Below, piece after piece: positions 26,277 through 34,535 of a stretch of 64,000 bases of DNA. The stretch comes from Pelomonas baiyunensis (GTDB taxonomy: Bacteria > Pseudomonadota > Gammaproteobacteria > Burkholderiales > Burkholderiaceae_C): NCBI RefSeq assembly GCF_043555935.1, contig NZ_JBIGIB010000004.1:248001-312000 (forward strand). The letters run 5' to 3'. The notes below the pieces were generated by a model, which was not told the DNA's origin, did not search any database, and saw only the letters and a program-made list of their open reading frames with translations. How positions within the stretch are numbered: position 1 is the stretch's first letter; each line of letters opens with the position of its first letter. The position numbers and the translations under genes were made by a program.

Positions 26277-28025
26277 ATGCAACGCAAACCGCTCGCCGCC
26301 CTGCTGTCCCTCAGCTTCGGGCTGATGGCTGCTGGCACCGCCCACGCCGCCGTGACCGACCAGATGATCGAAGCCTCCGCCAAGTCCGGCAAGGAAGTGC
26401 TGTCGTGGGGCCTGGGCACCGAGGGGCAACGCCACTCGCCGCTCAAGCAGATCAACACCAGCAACGTGGCCAAGCTGGTGCCGGCCTGGGCGTTCTCGTT
26501 CGGCGGTGAAAAGCAGCGCGGCCAGGAGTCGCAGCCGGTCATCCACAACGGCAAGATGTTCGTGACGGCCTCGTACTCGCGCATCTTTGCGCTGGACGCC
26601 GCCACCGGCCAGAAGCTGTGGAAGTACGAGCACCGCCTGCCCGACGGCATCATGCCCTGCTGCGACGTGGTGAACCGCGGCGCCGCGCTCTACGACAACC
26701 TCGTCATCTTCGCCACGCTGGACGCCCAACTCGTGGCGCTGGACCAGAACACCGGCGAGCTGGTGTGGAAGGAAAAGATCGACGACTACGCCGCCGGCTA
26801 CTCGGCCACGGCCGCGCCCATCATCGCGGGCGGCCTGCTGCTGACCGGCGTGTCGGGCGGTGAGTTCGGCGTGGTGGGCCGCGTGGAAGCGCGCGACCCC
26901 AAGACCGGCAAGATGGTCTGGATTCGCCCCACGGTGGAAGGCCACATGGGCTACACCTGGGACAAGAACGGCAAGAAGACCGAGAACGGCATCTCGGGCA
27001 CCCAAGGCAAGAGCTGGCCCGGCGACCTGTGGAAGACCGGCGGCGCCGCCACCTGGCTGGGCGGCACCTACGACCCCAAGACGGGCCTGGCCTACTTCGG
27101 CACCGGCAACCCCGCGCCGTGGAACAGCCACCTGCGCCAGGGCGACAACCTGTTCAGCTGCTCCACCGTCGCCATTGACGTGAAGACCGGCAAGATCGTC
27201 TGGCACTACCAAGGCACGCCCAACGACGGCTGGGACTTTGACGGCGTCAACGAGTTCATCACCTTCGACATGGACGGCAAGCGCATGGGCGCCAAGGCCG
27301 ACCGCAACGGCTACTTCTACGTGCTGGACGCCACCAACGGCCAGCTGAACAACGCCTTCCCCTTCGTCAAGAAGATCACCTGGGCCTCGGGCATCGACCT
27401 CAAGACCGGCCGCCCCAACTTCATCCCTGAAAACCGCCCCGGCGACCCGACCGCCGCGGCCGACGGCAAGAAGGGCAACTCGGTGTTCTCGGCGCCCTCG
27501 TTCCTGGGCGGCAAGAACCAGATGCCCATGGCCTACAGCCCCGACACCAAGCTGTTCTACGTGCCGGCCAATGAATGGGGCATGGAGATCTGGAACGAGC
27601 CCATCGCCTACAAGAAGGGCGCGGCCTACCTGGGTGCCGGCTTCACCATCAAGACGCTGAACGACGACTACATCGGCGCCATGCGCGCCGTGGACCCCAA
27701 GACCGGCAAGATCGTCTGGGAAGTGAAGAACGGCGCCCCGCTGTGGGGTGGCGTGCTCACCACCGCCGGCAACCTCGTGTTCTGGGGCACGCCGGAAGGC
27801 TGGCTCAAGGCCGCCGACGCCAAGACCGGCAAGGTCGTCTGGCAGTTCCAGACCGGCTCGGGCGTGGTGGCCCCGCCGGTGTCCTGGCAGCAAAACGGCG
27901 AGCAGTACATCAGCGTCGTGTCCGGCTGGGGCGGTGCGGTGCCGCTGTGGGGCGGGGATGTGGCCAAGAAGGTCAATTACCTCGAACAGGGCGGCATGGT
28001 CTGGGTGTTCAAACTCCCCAAGTAA
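26277..28025 (+). CDS. PQQ-dependent alcohol dehydrogenase (quinoprotein) with lanthanide-type Asp
   Basis: 582 residues: signal peptide to TAHA, then an eight-bladed PQQ propeller with repeated DAATGQKLWKYE- and DPKTGKMVW-type docking motifs. The vicinal disulfide is C128-C129 (MPCCDVVNRG). The catalytic Asp is D320 in PNDGWDFDGVNE, and D322 two residues on is the extra metal ligand seen in XoxF/PedH/ExaF-type lanthanide enzymes; calcium enzymes have Ala, Ser or Thr there. There is no CxxCH, so it needs an external cytochrome, probably the one at 36954. An ethanol/short-alcohol role is suggested by the divergent acetaldehyde dehydrogenase. Sigma-54 promoter at 26193. Confidence 0.93.
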   Translation: MQRKPLAALLSLSFGLMAAGTAHAAVTDQMIEASAKSGKEVLSWGLGTEGQRHSPLKQINTSNVAKLVPAWAFSFGGEKQRGQESQPVIHNGKMFVTASYSRIFALDAATGQKLWKYEHRLPDGIMPCCDVVNRGAALYDNLVIFATLDAQLVALDQNTGELVWKEKIDDYAAGYSATAAPIIAGGLLLTGVSGGEFGVVGRVEARDPKTGKMVWIRPTVEGHMGYTWDKNGKKTENGISGTQGKSWPGDLWKTGGAATWLGGTYDPKTGLAYFGTGNPAPWNSHLRQGDNLFSCSTVAIDVKTGKIVWHYQGTPNDGWDFDGVNEFITFDMDGKRMGAKADRNGYFYVLDATNGQLNNAFPFVKKITWASGIDLKTGRPNFIPENRPGDPTAAADGKKGNSVFSAPSFLGGKNQMPMAYSPDTKLFYVPANEWGMEIWNEPIAYKKGAAYLGAGFTIKTLNDDYIGAMRAVDPKTGKIVWEVKNGAPLWGGVLTTAGNLVFWGTPEGWLKAADAKTGKVVWQFQTGSGVVAPPVSWQQNGEQYISVVSGWGGAVPLWGGDVAKKVNYLEQGGMVWVFKLPK

Positions 28026-28046
28026 GCCGTTCGTTTCGATGTGAAG

Positions 28047-28081
28047 GCGCCGGCCTGCGCAGGCGGGCCGGCGCTTTGTTC
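28047..28081 (+). terminator. Intrinsic terminator after the PQQ dehydrogenase gene
   Basis: GCGCCGGCC and GGCCGGCGC (9-bp stem, 10-nt loop) followed by the T-rich TTTGTTCTT, 21 bp after the stop. It separates the highly expressed dehydrogenase from the HiPIP gene. Confidence 0.75.
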
Positions 28082-28099
28082 TTCTCCGAGGTATTTCCC

Positions 28100-28405
28100 A
28101 TGCAACCCACCCGCCGTATCTTCATGCTCCAGGCCACGATGGCCACCCTGGCCGTCCCGGCCCTCGCGCAGACGTCCCCCGTCGACGAAGCCAGCGAAAC
28201 CGCCGTGGCCCTGGGCTACAAGCACGACACCACCAAGGTCGACACCGTCAAGTTCCCCAAGCACCAGGCCAGCCAGCACTGCGCCAACTGCCAGTTCTGG
28301 CAGGCCAAACCCACCGACGCGTGGAGCAACTGCGCGATGTTCGGGCGCAAGGCTCAAGTCGCCAAAAACGGGTGGTGCAACGCGTGGGTCAAGATGGCTG
28401 GCTGA
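28100..28405 (+). CDS. High-potential iron-sulfur protein (HiPIP)
   Basis: 101 residues with a Tat leader (TRRIFMLQATMATLAVPALA). The four cluster ligands are C61, C64, C78 and C93 (HCANCQFW, NCAMF, GWCNAW), the spacing of HiPIPs, which carry one electron on a 4Fe-4S cluster in the periplasm. Located straight after the PQQ dehydrogenase, it may carry electrons from the quinoprotein/cytochrome path to a terminal oxidase or reaction centre (inference). Confidence 0.92.
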   Translation: MQPTRRIFMLQATMATLAVPALAQTSPVDEASETAVALGYKHDTTKVDTVKFPKHQASQHCANCQFWQAKPTDAWSNCAMFGRKAQVAKNGWCNAWVKMAG

Positions 28406-28431
28406 TCAGCCATCGGGCCGCTGTGCAGCTG

Positions 28432-29216
28432 TGTAGGTTGGGATGAGCCTGCGAACCCCAACGACGTTGTTGAGCGGCAGTGACCTTTCGGGCTTTTGCC
28501 TGGAGCCTTTGCCGTTCGGTGCACCGAGCCGGGAGTCCCGCCCGGCGGCGGGGTAACTTTCTTCTGGGCGCCAGAAGAAAGTCACCAAAGAAGAGGCGCT
28601 GAACCGCACACGGCCACTGGCCTGCGACGGACATCGCGCGAGAACGGGCAGTGGGTTGTGGGTACGAAGCGAGCCGCTGCGCTCTCGCTGCTGTCCTTAT
28701 CCCCAACCCGACTCATCCACCGCTCGTGCGCCTAACGTCGGCTGCACGCCGAACTCACGCGTGAAAGGCAAGCGCCGTCGACGGCGCGTCACAGCATGCG
28801 GTGCATTCACTGATGAGCCCGGCGTGCAGCCGGCGTTGAGCGACTGAGCGGCACGGGTTGTAGCGCTCGTGACAAGTGGGCGGCGAGAGCGCAGCGGTTC
28901 GCTTCTACGCACCAACCGAGCGGCTGTTCTCGCGCGAGAGCCTCACGCCCCAGTCCGCTGACTTGCGGTTAGCGCCTCTCTTTTGGTGACTTTTCTCTGG
29001 CAAGACAGAGAAAAGTTACTCGCCCGCCGGGACTGAGCCCGGACACAAGACAGCCCACTGCGGGCTGTCTTGTGCCTGGCGAAGGCCTTGCCGCTTGCAA
29101 GCGGCAAGGCAGAACTCCCGGCTCGGTGCCCCGCGTCGAAAGGCTCCTGGCAAACGCCCCAAAAGTCAGCGCAGCCGAACAAGTCGTTGGGGTTCGCAGG
29201 CTCACCCCAACCTACA
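28432..29216. repeat. Large imperfect inverted repeat (about 0.8 kb), gene-free
   Basis: The outermost arms, 28432-28465 and 29183-29216, are 34-bp inverted copies with one mismatch. Moving inward, inverted counterparts continue: GAGCCGGGAGT near 28530 with ACTCCCGGCTC near 29115; AAAGTCACCAAA near 28578 with TTTGGTGACTTT near 28983; CCGCTGCGCTCTCG near 28674 with CGAGAGCGCAGCGG near 28883; GGCTGCACGCCG near 28740 with CGGCGTGCAGCC near 28820. The centre holds the palindrome GCGCCGTCGACGGCGC (28772-28787). Two copies of an intergenic repeat family meeting head to head is the simplest reading. No credible gene lies within; the 890-bp gap between HiPIP and the response regulator is otherwise empty. 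Confidence 0.8.
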
Positions 29217-29298
29217 GGTCAGCGCAGCGACCACTCAAAAAATCCTTGGCGAGCTCGCCGCCGCCGCAGCCCGAGCAAACCAGCAGCCAAACCGCCAC

Positions 29299-29937
29299 TC
29301 AGCCCCCCTCGATCACCCCCCGCCGCAACGCCAAATGCGCCATCGCCGCCGTTGACGCCAACCCCAGCTTGTCCCGGATCTGCGTCTGCAGGTTGGACAC
29401 CGTCTTGGAGCTCAGGCTCAAAGTGCCCGCGCAGTCCGCCGGCGTGAGGCCCCGCGCCAGCAGGCGGAAGACTTCGAACTCGCGGTCGCTCAGGGTCTCC
29501 AGGCCATCCGGGTCGCCTTGCGGTGGCAACGGTTGCAGCCAATGGGCGGGCAGGCCGCTGCAGAGGTAGCGGCAGCCGGTCATCACGCAGGCGGCGGCGT
29601 CCAGCAGTTCCTGCGGGGGGCTGCTTTTGCTGACGTAGCCGCGTGCGCCCATGGCCAGCGCGCGGCGCACCATGGCCTCGCCCTCGTGCATGCTGAACAC
29701 CAGCACGCGCACGCTGGCGTCGCGCTCGGTGAGCTGGCGCAGCAGCTCCAGCCCGCCGCGGCCGGGCAGGCCGAGGTCGGTGATGGTGAGTTCGGGCTGG
29801 TGCTGGCGGTGCAGGTCCAGCGCTTCGTCCACGCTGCCGGCCTGCGCCACCACGCGCCAGGCGCCGTCCATTTCCAGCAGGCGCTGGTAGCCGGCGCGCA
29901 CGATGGGATGGTCGTCCACCAGCAGCAGGCGGGTCAT
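29299..29937 (-). CDS. NarL/FixJ-type response regulator (ErbR/ExaE-like context)
   Basis: 212 residues. Receiver: LLLVDDHPIVRAGYQRLLE, phospho-acceptor in TITDLGLPGRGG, GYVSKSSPPQELL. C-terminal LuxR helix-turn-helix: LSDREFEVFRLLARGLTPADCAGTL and SSKTVSNLQTQIRDKLG. It overlaps its kinase gene by 4 bp. In pseudomonads a regulator of this type (ExaE/ErbR) controls PQQ ethanol oxidation; the position next to a PQQ dehydrogenase supports a similar job (inference). Last gene of the operon begun by pqqB; the inverted repeat lies just downstream. Confidence 0.88.
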   Translation of the reverse strand: MTRLLLVDDHPIVRAGYQRLLEMDGAWRVVAQAGSVDEALDLHRQHQPELTITDLGLPGRGGLELLRQLTERDASVRVLVFSMHEGEAMVRRALAMGARGYVSKSSPPQELLDAAACVMTGCRYLCSGLPAHWLQPLPPQGDPDGLETLSDREFEVFRLLARGLTPADCAGTLSLSSKTVSNLQTQIRDKLGLASTAAMAHLALRRGVIEGG

Positions 29938-30785
29938 GGGTGGGCTCCGGTGGGCAACCACAAATTGACGCACGTGCCCTTGCCAGGCGCGCTGTGCAGT
30001 TGCAGGTGGCCGCCCAGGGCGGCGGCGCGCTCGCGAGCGCCCAGCAGGCCCAGGCCGGGGGTGCTGGCTTCGGGGTCGAACCCCAGGCCGTCGTCTTGCA
30101 CCTGCAGGCACACGCCGCCGTCCGCGGCGGTGAGGCGCACCGTCACGGCGGTGGCGTGGGCGTGGCGCAGGGTGTTGGACAGCGCCTCCTGCGCCACGCG
30201 GTACACGGCCATGTCGGCTTCGTCGCCCAGGCGCAGCTCGGCATTGCCCTGAAAGCGGCAAGCCGGCCACGGCCGCTGGGCGCACAGGGCTTGCAGCGCG
30301 GCGCCCAGTCCGAGCGCGTCCAGGTCGGCCGGGCGCAGCTGCCGCAGCAGGCGGCGCACGCCTTGCTGCAACTGCTCGGCACTGGCGGCGGCGCGCTGAG
30401 CGGCGGCCACGGCCTGGGGCAGGCTGGTGCAGCGCTGGGCCACGGCGGCCTCGAAGCGGATGGCGGTGCAATGCTGGGCCAGTTCGTCGTGCAGCTCGCG
30501 GGCCACGGCCTGGCGTTCGCGCTCCTGCACGGTCATCAGTTGCCGGGCGAGTTCGCGGTTGTGGCGCAGCAGCGCCGCGGCCTCGCGGTGGCGGCGCCAC
30601 AGCAGCACAGCCAGGCCCACGGTCATCACGGTCAGCGCCAGGGGCAGCTCGTCCACCTGCCAGGCTTCATAACGCTCCAACAGCGCGGCCATGCGCTCGC
30701 GCCACTGGCCCAGGCCACCCAGCACGTAGGCAGCCAGCGTGGCAGCGGCCACCCAGGCCAGGTCTTGGCGCGTGGCGAGCTTCAT
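29934..30785 (-). CDS. NarX/UhpB-type sensor histidine kinase
   Basis: 283 residues. Two membrane segments (about 8-26 and 48-65) give a very short periplasmic loop. HisKA_3 follows with ERQAVARELHDELAQH carrying the phospho-His, then HATPase motifs ALSNTLRHAHATAV, DDGLGFDP and GLGLLGARERAAALGG. The small sensor region suggests it reads a membrane or partner-protein signal; a lipoprotein and a TolQ/R-like pair lie upstream in the same operon. It overlaps both neighbours by 4 bp. Confidence 0.88.
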   Translation of the reverse strand: MKLATRQDLAWVAAATLAAYVLGGLGQWRERMAALLERYEAWQVDELPLALTVMTVGLAVLLWRRHREAAALLRHNRELARQLMTVQERERQAVARELHDELAQHCTAIRFEAAVAQRCTSLPQAVAAAQRAAASAEQLQQGVRRLLRQLRPADLDALGLGAALQALCAQRPWPACRFQGNAELRLGDEADMAVYRVAQEALSNTLRHAHATAVTVRLTAADGGVCLQVQDDGLGFDPEASTPGLGLLGARERAAALGGHLQLHSAPGKGTCVNLWLPTGAHP

Positions 30786-31489
30786 TCCCAGCGCTCCAGC
30801 TCCAGCGTGCGCGTGCCGCCCACCAGCATGGGCGAGCTGGAGGGCTCGCTGCGCTCCATCTTCACCAGGCCTACGCCGCGGCAGTACCACTCCAGGCTGG
30901 TGAGCGGCTGGTCTTTGAAGCCGCTGATGGGATCGACGAACACGCGCACCGTGGCGCTGCCGCGCACGCGCAGGCAGGGCGAGAACTTGCCCGCCGCCAC
31001 CTGCACCTCGTCGGCCACGGCCTCGATGGTGTAGGTCATGGGGATGTTGGGGTGGCTGTGCTTGAGCTCACGCGGGTACTCGTGCGTGCGCATCAGCAGG
31101 TAGGTGGTGGTGCCGGCCTGCCACTGCGTGCCCGCCACGAACGGCGCCTTCAGCACGAAGCGGTCGGCGGGGTCGGCCACCGGGTCCACCTGCATGTCGC
31201 TCTTCTGCGCCACGCGGCGGATTCCGGCTTCGTCGCTGCGCAGCCAGTAGGTGATGCCGCTGTCGCTGCGGCGCAGCCACGCGGGCTGGTCGTCCAGCAC
31301 CAGGGTGTCGCGGCCCTGGGTGCGCAGCGTGAGCGTCTCGCGCTCGGGCGCCTCGGCGCCGCTTTGCGTGGTGACGCGGTAGGTCCAGCGGTGGCCGGCG
31401 GCGAGCGGGAACCAGGCTTCGTTGCCGGCCTCGGGCGAACGGCCGCAGCCTGCGAGCACCACGACGAGAAGTGAAAGGCAGCGGCGCAT
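30782..31489 (-). CDS. Lipoprotein of unknown function in the pqqB operon
   Basis: 235 residues from the ATG at 31489: MRRCLSLLVVVLAGCG is a lipoprotein signal (LAGC). The body is beta-rich (WFPLAAGHRWTYRVTTQSG, WYCRGVGLVKMERSE), a pattern seen in periplasmic proteins with a fatty-acid- or heme-pocket-like barrel. No family is recognised. A GTG at 31495 is an alternative start that would overlap the previous stop as GTGA. The 3' end overlaps the kinase start, so it may act as a sensor accessory (inference). Confidence 0.75.
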   Translation of the reverse strand: MRRCLSLLVVVLAGCGRSPEAGNEAWFPLAAGHRWTYRVTTQSGAEAPERETLTLRTQGRDTLVLDDQPAWLRRSDSGITYWLRSDEAGIRRVAQKSDMQVDPVADPADRFVLKAPFVAGTQWQAGTTTYLLMRTHEYPRELKHSHPNIPMTYTIEAVADEVQVAAGKFSPCLRVRGSATVRVFVDPISGFKDQPLTSLEWYCRGVGLVKMERSEPSSSPMLVGGTRTLELERWE

Positions 31490-31491
31490 GG

Positions 31492-31983
31492 TCACTTTTC
31501 AGGCAACTGGGGGAGTGGCATGTCGCGCAGCTTCACTTGCTGCTCATCGCTGCCCGGCCGCAGCCACGACAGGCCCTTGCGCGGTTTGGCCTCGGCGGTG
31601 CCGAGCTGGCTGATGCCGTTGCGCACCTTCTTCAAGCCCTCGTTCAGCAGGCCGTGCAGGTCTTTGCTGTAGGGCAGCGCGTAGGCGCGGGGCTGGGCGG
31701 CGGGTTTGCCGTCTTCCACGGCGTTCACCCAAACGTACAGGGCCCCGTCGCGCTTGGGGCCGGGCTCTTCGATGACCGCGGCCAGCAGCACGAAGCGCTC
31801 GGGCAGCGGGTCACCGCTGGGCCAGCCCCACAGGGTGTGGATGGCGCTCTCGCCGTAGAAGTAGAACGCTGTCACGCCCACCACCAGCAGGCCGCGCAGC
31901 CACGCGGGCCAGCGGGATTGCAGCAGGGCGAGCAGGCACAGCAGCAGCAGGGCGGCAAAGCTCAGGATGATGGGCAGGGTCAT
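31492..31983 (-). CDS. Small membrane protein, unknown function
   Basis: 163 residues with two N-terminal hydrophobic segments (about 3-20 and 29-45), then a soluble domain with VLLAAVIEEPGPKRDGALYVWVNA and a Pro/Lys-rich tail. I recognise no family. Its position between a TolR-like protein and a lipoprotein, on the same strand with tight spacing, suggests a shared envelope complex. Confidence 0.65.
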   Translation of the reverse strand: MTLPIILSFAALLLLCLLALLQSRWPAWLRGLLVVGVTAFYFYGESAIHTLWGWPSGDPLPERFVLLAAVIEEPGPKRDGALYVWVNAVEDGKPAAQPRAYALPYSKDLHGLLNEGLKKVRNGISQLGTAEAKPRKGLSWLRPGSDEQQVKLRDMPLPQLPEK

Positions 31984-32018
31984 GTCAGTGCCGCCCGGCC
32001 GCCCGAAGGCACTGATGA

Positions 32019-32033
32019 GCCCCCGCGGGGGGC
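32019..32033. repeat. G/C hairpin in an 88-bp gap
   Basis: GCCCCCGCGGGGGGC followed by CAATGAGCGAAGCGAG and GTGGGGGC, a hairpin-type intergenic repeat resembling that at 1287-1302. It interrupts an otherwise tightly packed operon and may alter the expression ratio of the genes on either side. Confidence 0.4.
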
Positions 32034-32071
32034 AATGAGCGAAGCGAGTGTGGGGGCTGTTTCATTTGCGA

Positions 32072-32683
32072 TCAGGGTCGTTGCATCAGGCTCTTGGGCA
32101 GGGTGTTCACATTGACCACGCTGCCGTCGGGCTGCAGCGTGAAGCGCACGGCGGTGGCCTCGTCGCCCTGGCGGGCGAGGCTGACGGTGCCGTAGAACAC
32201 GACATCGGCACGCGGGTTGACCTTGATGACCGTCACGGTCACCGGCACGGGCTGGCCGTCGTGCGACTGGTAGTACTGGGCGTTGACGACGAACTCGCCG
32301 GGCACGATGCCGCGGATCGTCACCACCTCCTGCCGGAAGGGGCTGAGGATCTTTTGCCCGTTGATGATGGTGGAGGCGTTGCCCTCGCCGCGGTCGTCGC
32401 GGTCCAGGTACATCAGGCCCGCCTCGCGCTGGCGGAACCACACCAGGTTGCCGCCGGGGTCTTGCACCCAGGTGTCGATGTCGTTGGGGCTGTTGTCGGG
32501 CCAGGCCACGTTGATGAGGTACTCGGCCTTGGACGGCACATCGCCGGCCTTGGTGGCGCGCGGGTTCATGGCCAGCAGAGCCACGATGAAGCAGAAGACG
32601 AAGCCGATCAGCAGGTTGAACAGCATGTCGTAGAAGGGGTCGACCTCCGCCTCCCGCGAACCCCGGCGGCGCGTGCGGGCCAT
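32072..32683 (-). CDS. TolR/MotB-like single-pass membrane protein
   Basis: 203 residues. A short basic cytoplasmic start (MARTRRRGSREAEVDP) leads into one membrane helix (FYDMLFNLLIGFVFCFIVAL), with Asp at the start of the helix as in ExbD/TolR/MotB stator proteins. The remainder is a periplasmic beta-rich domain (VWFRQREAGLMYLDRDDRG, PGEFVVNAQYYQSHDGQPV). It follows the TolQ/MotA-like gene with 1 bp between them, so they probably form a proton-driven stator-like complex. Function unknown. Confidence 0.68.
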   Translation of the reverse strand: MARTRRRGSREAEVDPFYDMLFNLLIGFVFCFIVALLAMNPRATKAGDVPSKAEYLINVAWPDNSPNDIDTWVQDPGGNLVWFRQREAGLMYLDRDDRGEGNASTIINGQKILSPFRQEVVTIRGIVPGEFVVNAQYYQSHDGQPVPVTVTVIKVNPRADVVFYGTVSLARQGDEATAVRFTLQPDGSVVNVNTLPKSLMQRP

Positions 32684-32684
32684 C

Positions 32685-33341
32685 TCAGTCCCCGTCCTTC
32701 GTGATCGCGGTGTGCTGGATGTCAGCAACCAAGGCGTCGGCAAAGCGATCGAGGCGCGTCAGCTGCAAGCCCAGCAGGATGTTGCCCACCAGGCCCACCA
32801 TGGTGGTGAGCAGCGCTACGCCCAGGCCGCCGGTCAGGCTGCGCAGCAGGTCTTGCGACTGCGCCGGGTCAAAGCTCTGCAGCTTGCCCAGCGACAGCGC
32901 GAGCATGGAAAAGCCGATGACCTTGCCCAGCAGCCCGAGCTTGAGCTGGATGCCATTCACCCACCAGGCCGTGCCGTGCGGGCCGTGGCTGTGTTCCAGC
33001 AGCAGGTCGGCCGCGGTGCCGGCGTCGCGCGCGCTGGCGGCGGCGTACTCGGCCGCCCACACGCGCTCGCCCGGGCGGGCCTGCTGCGGGTTGCGCAGCA
33101 GCAGGCGCTGGCGTTGCAGCTCGCGCGAGCGCTGGCCGCACCACAGCGTGGCCGCCACAAACACCACCAGGATGACGAGCGTGAGCCCCGTCGGGTCGGC
33201 CCCCAGCAGCAGTGCCCACACGCCTTTGATGCCCAGCAGCCAGGTGCAGAACGCGAACGCGCCAATCAGCGTGAGCCATTCCAGCCACAGGGGCTCGGCG
33301 TCGCGCCCAGCGGCGGCGAGGTGAACAGAACGTGAGGTCAC
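32685..33341 (-). CDS. TolQ/MotA/ExbB-like proton channel protein
   Basis: 218 residues with a GTG start overlapping the pqqB stop (GTGA). Membrane segments lie near 20-40 and 50-66. A late pair (GLLGKVIGFSMLALSLG and LRSLTGGLGVALLTTMVGLVGNILLGL) matches the conserved MotA_ExbB helices, including the Gly/Thr-rich segment. It forms a pair with the downstream TolR-like protein. Presence of this module in an operon started by pqqB is unusual; transport or envelope energisation during PQQ-dependent growth is a guess. Confidence 0.72.
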   Translation of the reverse strand: MTSRSVHLAAAGRDAEPLWLEWLTLIGAFAFCTWLLGIKGVWALLLGADPTGLTLVILVVFVAATLWCGQRSRELQRQRLLLRNPQQARPGERVWAAEYAAASARDAGTAADLLLEHSHGPHGTAWWVNGIQLKLGLLGKVIGFSMLALSLGKLQSFDPAQSQDLLRSLTGGLGVALLTTMVGLVGNILLGLQLTRLDRFADALVADIQHTAITKDGD

Positions 33342-34273
33342 AGGTCGATCTCCATGCCGTCGTGCGCCACCTCGATGCCTTCGGCTGCCAGCTCACGGCA
33401 GGGGCCGCTTTGGCGGTCGAGGATGGGGTTGCTGTGGTGGATGTGCGTGAGCACCTTGCGGGAGGCACCGCTGGCACGCAGCACCTCGATCATTCCGGCG
33501 CGGCCGGCGTGGCCTTGCTGCGGCAGGTGGCCCTTGTCGGTGGCGCTGGCCGTGCCCAGGCCGGCGTCCCGCAGGCCGTGTTCGGTCCAGAAGCTGCCGT
33601 CCACCACCACGCAGTCGGCCGCCTGCATGCAGGCCAGTTCGTCCTCGCCCACCTCGGCCAGCGCGGGCGACAGGAACAGCCGCCCGCCGGTGCGCAGGTC
33701 CTGCACCTGCAGGGCGATGCATTCGCCAGCCGCTTCGCTGCGCAGCCGGGCATGGCGTGGCGCGCGGGCGGGCACAGCCACCGCGGTGAAGCGCAGCGCC
33801 GGAAAGCCCGGAATCTCAAAGCTGGCGCTGCGCGTGTCGCCCGCAATGGGCAGCATGCGCCAGCGCACGCGGCAGTAGCTTTCCAGCACGTTGAGCAGCG
33901 GCAGGTCGGCGGTCAGGTCCTCGAACACCAGCGGCGTGGCGCACACCTCCAGCTCGCGGCTTTCGCGCAGCGAGAGCAGGCCGGCCACGTGGTGCAGGCG
34001 CGAGTCCAGCAGCACGACGGCGCGAATCGGCACATCGCCCGCCTGGTGGGGCTGCAGCGCCGGCGTGCTGCGAATCTGCTGCGGCAGATCGGGGCTGGCG
34101 TTGATGAGCAGCCAGCCCTCGCCGGGCCGGCCGTCTTGCGAGAGCGCGATGGCGCTTTGCGTGCGGGCGCTGGCGTCCAGGTCGCCCCGGCGGAAGGCGC
34201 TGCACTGCAGGCAGTGGCAGTTCCACTGCGGAAAGCCACCACCCGCGCCGGAGCCAAGCACGAGCAGCTTCAT
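33338..34273 (-). CDS. pqqB: PqqB, PQQ biosynthesis metallo-beta-lactamase-fold protein
   Basis: 311 residues, full length. The start KLLVLGSGAGGGFPQWNCHC is diagnostic for PqqB. LLINASPDLPQQI, LDSRLHHVAGLLSLRE, VDGSFWTEHGL and LTHIHHSNPILD follow. PqqB is an iron-dependent hydroxylase acting on the glutamate-tyrosine intermediate in PQQ synthesis. The other pqq genes (A, C, D, E) are not in the window, so this copy is detached from the main cluster or is a second copy. A sigma-54 promoter 70 bp upstream ties it to the alcohol-oxidation regulon. First gene of a seven-gene minus-strand operon. Confidence 0.95.
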   Translation of the reverse strand: MKLLVLGSGAGGGFPQWNCHCLQCSAFRRGDLDASARTQSAIALSQDGRPGEGWLLINASPDLPQQIRSTPALQPHQAGDVPIRAVVLLDSRLHHVAGLLSLRESRELEVCATPLVFEDLTADLPLLNVLESYCRVRWRMLPIAGDTRSASFEIPGFPALRFTAVAVPARAPRHARLRSEAAGECIALQVQDLRTGGRLFLSPALAEVGEDELACMQAADCVVVDGSFWTEHGLRDAGLGTASATDKGHLPQQGHAGRAGMIEVLRASGASRKVLTHIHHSNPILDRQSGPCRELAAEGIEVAHDGMEIDL

Positions 34274-34342
34274 GCGAAGCCCTCGCGGCGCGTGAACAAC
34301 ATCAGGGAGAGGGAACTGCAGCGGGTCATTGCCCGCCACTGG

Positions 34343-34358
34343 TGCAAAACCCGTGCCT
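34343..34358 (-). promoter_or_regulatory. Sigma-54 promoter of the pqqB operon
   Basis: Minus-strand AGGCACGGGTTTTGCA: only the first base differs from TGGCACR-N4-TTGCW, and it is almost identical to the aldehyde dehydrogenase promoter. 70 bp before the pqqB start. Confidence 0.8.
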
Positions 34359-34535
34359 TGCGTTTCAGGCCTGCCCGGGGGTGGTTTTTGCTCCAGCCGG
34401 TGACACCGCTGCCCGGGTGAGCCCCGGGAAAGTCCCCGGCACGGTTTGAGGCGGGCGCGCCACGCCGGAAGGCCCCGCGCGCAGGCCAACCGCGCCGGGT
34501 CAGGGGTTCAGGGCGAGGGGTTCAGGGCCGGCGGG

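Noticed and set aside
28496..29569. Short open frames within the inverted repeat
   Set aside because: They mirror each other on both strands because of the repeat, have no ribosome sites and read as Arg/Pro/Ser-rich noise.
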